DNA from: Sulfidibacterium sp046706345 | GTDB taxonomy: Bacteria > Bacteroidota > Bacteroidia > Bacteroidales > F082 | DNA: 26,155 nucleotides | Direction: 5' to 3' | Assembly (NCBI GenBank): GCA_046706345.1 | Contig: JBJKPL010000335.1 | Span: 1-26,155, forward strand | Shown: one piece after another, positions 24,492 through 26,155 of the stretch | How positions within the stretch are numbered: the first letter of the stretch is position 1 | Layout: the number at the start of each line of letters is the position of its first letter | Program-made: the position numbers and the translations under genes | The notes under the pieces: generated by a model | Database searches by the model: none | What the model was told of the DNA's origin: nothing | Seen by the model: the letters and a program-made list of their open reading frames with translations, nothing else

Positions 24492-24538
24492 TATTTTTTA
24501 TTTTTTCATGATGAGAGATTCAAAATTCAGTAATCTCC

Positions 24539-25777
24539 TTATTTCTTCGTACGCTGAAAAACGCGAACATAATCCACAAACATGCGTTGCGGAAAGACGG
24601 TGGTGGCATCCGGGTTTCCGGGAAAACCGCCCCCTACAGCCACATTAAAGATCAGGAATTGTTTTGCATTGAAGGGATAATTGGCGCTGCCCACGTCGGT
24701 TTTGGTTCCGGTGAGATACAGGTTATCATCCACATAAAATTTCAGGGTATCCTGAGACCAAACAAGACTAAACACATGAAACCGCTGGGAAAAGTCCCCA
24801 TAAGACGAGTTATAGGTAGCGCTTTTGAACGTGTCGTTGCCGGCCGTGGTGGCCCAGTGCATGGTGCCGTGCACCGTTGAAGGCTGGGAGCCGATTAATT
24901 CCATGATGTCGGTTTCTCCGCAGGCAGGCCAGCCCACAGAGGTAATATTGGAACCCAGCATCCACAGCGCAGGCCACAGGCCTTTGCCTTTGGGTAACTT
25001 GGCCCTGATATCGATTCTTCCATACTGGAAACTGAATTTTCCCTCCGTTTTAATCCGGGCGGAAGTGTAGTCAAAACCGCCATAGGATTCCTTACGGGCC
25101 TCAATGACCAGGTTCCCGTCGGATATAAAAACATTGTGCGGGCTGTCGCGGTAATATTCCAGTTCGTTGTTTCCCCAACCTCCGGTTCCGTTACCGGTTT
25201 CGAGTGACCAGTAATTGGAATTTAACTGGTTTCCGGAAAACTCGTCACTCCATACCAGCTGGTATCCTGAATAAGCGGTGGGAGTATCGAAACCGGTGGT
25301 ATCCGTAGGAAGATACGTCCCGTTTTCGGTAATAATAGTCCCCACAGCACTGTCACTGGCCAGGGTACAGTTTTGTGGGTTGGACAGTTTCACCAGAAAC
25401 TGAAGGTTGGGCTGACGCAAATTGGTTGAATCACCTTTAATGGTGACATCTATTTGCGCCTGTGTTTGACTCGCCGGAATGGTCACGGTGCCTGAAACGG
25501 CCTGGAAATCGGTAGGAGAAACAGCACTTCCGCTCACCACATTGTAATCCACCGAAACATCTTGGGTGGTGGCCTTGGCAAGATAGAGATAGAATGTCAT
25601 GACGCTATCCTTCAACGGTCGGGCCATGGAGGCATCCTGGACACTCAGTTTGGGTGTAACAACGGGAGCGGGCGGATTGGGTGATGGTCCCGTTTTGCTC
25701 TTGCTGCAGGACAAAAAACCCCAGCTCAAAAACAGCGCCAGTACCAACAAACCTTGTATTGTTTTTTCTTTCAGCAT
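24539..25777 (-). CDS. GH16 laminarinase-like lipoprotein with Calx-beta domain
   Basis: A 412-aa lipoprotein, probably a surface endo-beta-1,3-glucanase. The signal peptide ends in GFLSC (Cys 24), and a Pro-rich linker follows (31-42). A Calx-beta-like domain spans about 43-150 (LSVQDASMARP, VSVDYNVVSGSAVSPTDFQAVSGTVTIPASQTQAQIDV in short blocks, NLQFLVKLSNPQNCTL). GH16 then runs from about 172: YQLVWSDEFSGNQLN, WGNNELEYYRD, YGRIDIRAKLPKGKGLWPALW, catalytic GETDIMELIG (Glu about 288, Asp 290, Glu about 293), FLIFNVAVGGGFPGN and MFVDYVRVFQR. The motif is the laminarinase form. It differs from the other GH16 in the accessory domain, which may give it different binding. It is the first complete gene of the enzyme module in this window. 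Confidence 0.92.
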   Translation of the reverse strand: MLKEKTIQGLLVLALFLSWGFLSCSKSKTGPSPNPPAPVVTPKLSVQDASMARPLKDSVMTFYLYLAKATTQDVSVDYNVVSGSAVSPTDFQAVSGTVTIPASQTQAQIDVTIKGDSTNLRQPNLQFLVKLSNPQNCTLASDSAVGTIITENGTYLPTDTTGFDTPTAYSGYQLVWSDEFSGNQLNSNYWSLETGNGTGGWGNNELEYYRDSPHNVFISDGNLVIEARKESYGGFDYTSARIKTEGKFSFQYGRIDIRAKLPKGKGLWPALWMLGSNITSVGWPACGETDIMELIGSQPSTVHGTMHWATTAGNDTFKSATYNSSYGDFSQRFHVFSLVWSQDTLKFYVDDNLYLTGTKTDVGSANYPFNAKQFLIFNVAVGGGFPGNPDATTVFPQRMFVDYVRVFQRTKK

Positions 25778-25833
25778 TGTATCATCCCCTTGTCATTCCT
25801 ATAAAAAACGTTTTCTTCCGGACTTTATTTTCA

Positions 25834-25872
25834 ATAAACAAGGAGAGTAAAAAATTACTTCTCCTTGTTTAT
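25834..25872. other. Long hairpin upstream of the GH16 gene
   Basis: ATAAACAAGGAGA (25834-25846) and TCTCCTTGTTTAT (25860-25872) are perfect 13-bp arms; after one bulged T the inner GTAA/TTAC extend the stem to a 4-nt A loop. It lies 56 nt before the GH16 start and 59 nt after the upstream stop. There is no clear U-run on the minus strand, so it is not a standard terminator. Confidence 0.75.
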
Positions 25873-25913
25873 CGACTTTTAAAATATTGTGATTCCGGGA
25901 TTCTATTTGGAAC

Positions 25914-25927
25914 TCCCGAAATCGGGA
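25914..25927. other. Short palindrome after the right-edge gene
   Basis: TCCCGA AA TCGGGA is a 6-bp inverted repeat with a 2-nt centre, 4 nt after the stop of the right-edge gene on the minus strand. A partly competing pairing uses ATTCCGGGA at 25892-25900. A weak terminator is possible; the U-run is lacking. Confidence 0.4.
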
Positions 25928-25931
25928 AAGT

Positions 25932-26155
25932 TTACTTCTTTGCTTTTAATTTAACATACCAGGCTTGTCCCCAATCGTTTTTAAGCGTCCTTAACCACAT
26001 GGTGGAATCGGTCAATTCCAAAATCTGGAAATCCTGGGTGCTGAGATAATATCCCACAGAACCGGGTTTTGTGAAAACAATATCCACACCGGTCGAGACA
26101 TTAGGATCACTGGAGCCAGCAAAGGTATATTTCGTGGAATAGGTAGGTCCGTAAT
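25932..26155 (-). CDS. C-terminal end of an unrecognised protein (5' part outside the window)
   Basis: An open frame enters from the right edge and ends at TAA (25932-25934), giving 73 residues: YGPTYSTKYTFAGSS, then DIVFTKPGSVGYYLSTQDF, ILELTDSTMWLRTLKN and DWGQAWYVKLKAKK. The alternation of short beta-strands and the ending with W-G-Q-A-W-Y-V-K-L resemble lipocalin-like or similar beta-sandwich lipoproteins found next to GH16 genes in PULs, some of which bind glycan at the surface. That is a resemblance only; I do not recognise the family with certainty. The gene lies on the same strand, 154 nt before the GH16 gene, so it is likely part of the same locus. Too little is visible for domain or signal peptide calls. 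Confidence 0.7.
   Translation of the reverse strand, partial: YGPTYSTKYTFAGSSDPNVSTGVDIVFTKPGSVGYYLSTQDFQILELTDSTMWLRTLKNDWGQAWYVKLKAKK

Noticed and set aside
24515..24537. 6-bp inverted repeat GAGATT/AATCTC just after the GH16 stop
   Set aside because: Short stem, 11-nt loop and no adjacent U-run; could easily arise by chance in A/T-rich spacer.
1982..25850. Many plus-strand open frames of 60-350 codons across the PUL
   Set aside because: They lie opposite genes with clear family motifs, lack recognisable domains or signal peptides, and are rich in His, Gly and Arg as expected for antisense frames of this codon usage.

Overview
The window looks like a Bacteroidota chromosome. It carries a SusC/SusD pair, many lipoprotein signal peptides with SPII-type cysteines, TonB-dependent uptake, and a promoter that fits the Bacteroidota consensus (-33 TTTG, 19-bp spacer, -7 TAnnTTTG). 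The genus cannot be fixed from sequence alone. No tRNA, rRNA, CRISPR array, transposase or phage gene was seen.

Layout. Left edge (3-1808, + strand): the 3' part of a cytochrome c maturation gene of the CcsA/CcsB type, ending at a shared hairpin terminator (1823-1852). Everything else is on the minus strand and forms one large polysaccharide utilization locus (PUL) for beta-glucan. Reading in the direction of transcription, from high to low coordinates: the end of an unrecognised gene (right edge), GH16 with a Calx-beta domain, GH30 lipoprotein, GH30 (glucosylceramidase-like), GH30 (secreted), GH16 with a PKD-like domain, GH5, GH3 with PA14 (broken by an in-frame TAA), and an MFS sugar porter with its own terminator. 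Then comes a 595-bp gap with a promoter and a long leader, followed by susC, susD, a GH144/glycoamylase-like lipoprotein, a BglX-type GH3, and a second PA14-type GH3.

How the genes may work together (inference from families). GH16 lipoproteins would cut beta-1,3-glucan at the cell surface. The GH30_3-like enzymes would attack beta-1,6 linkages or branches. SusC/SusD would import the oligosaccharides. GH3, GH5, GH144-like and GH30_1-like enzymes would finish the job in the periplasm, and the MFS porter would take up the sugar. Laminarin-like or fungal beta-1,3/1,6-glucan is the best overall guess. The GH144-like gene adds a possible beta-1,2-glucan activity, so the locus may join two modules: an enzyme module (14986-25777) and a susCD-GH144-GH3-GH3 module (1889-12788) with its own promoter.

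Non-coding structure is the least expected content. A 45-nt imperfect palindrome occurs twice (4500-4544 and 24447-24491), each time in a spacer of about 131-135 nt between co-directional genes, with paired changes that keep the fold. A 16-bp perfect hairpin lies between susD and the GH144-like gene. A 12-bp perfect inverted repeat brackets a -7-like box upstream of the MFS gene. The predicted susC mRNA leader is about 400 nt and holds several hairpins. No regulator gene (HTCS, SusR-like, ECF sigma/anti-sigma) is in the window.
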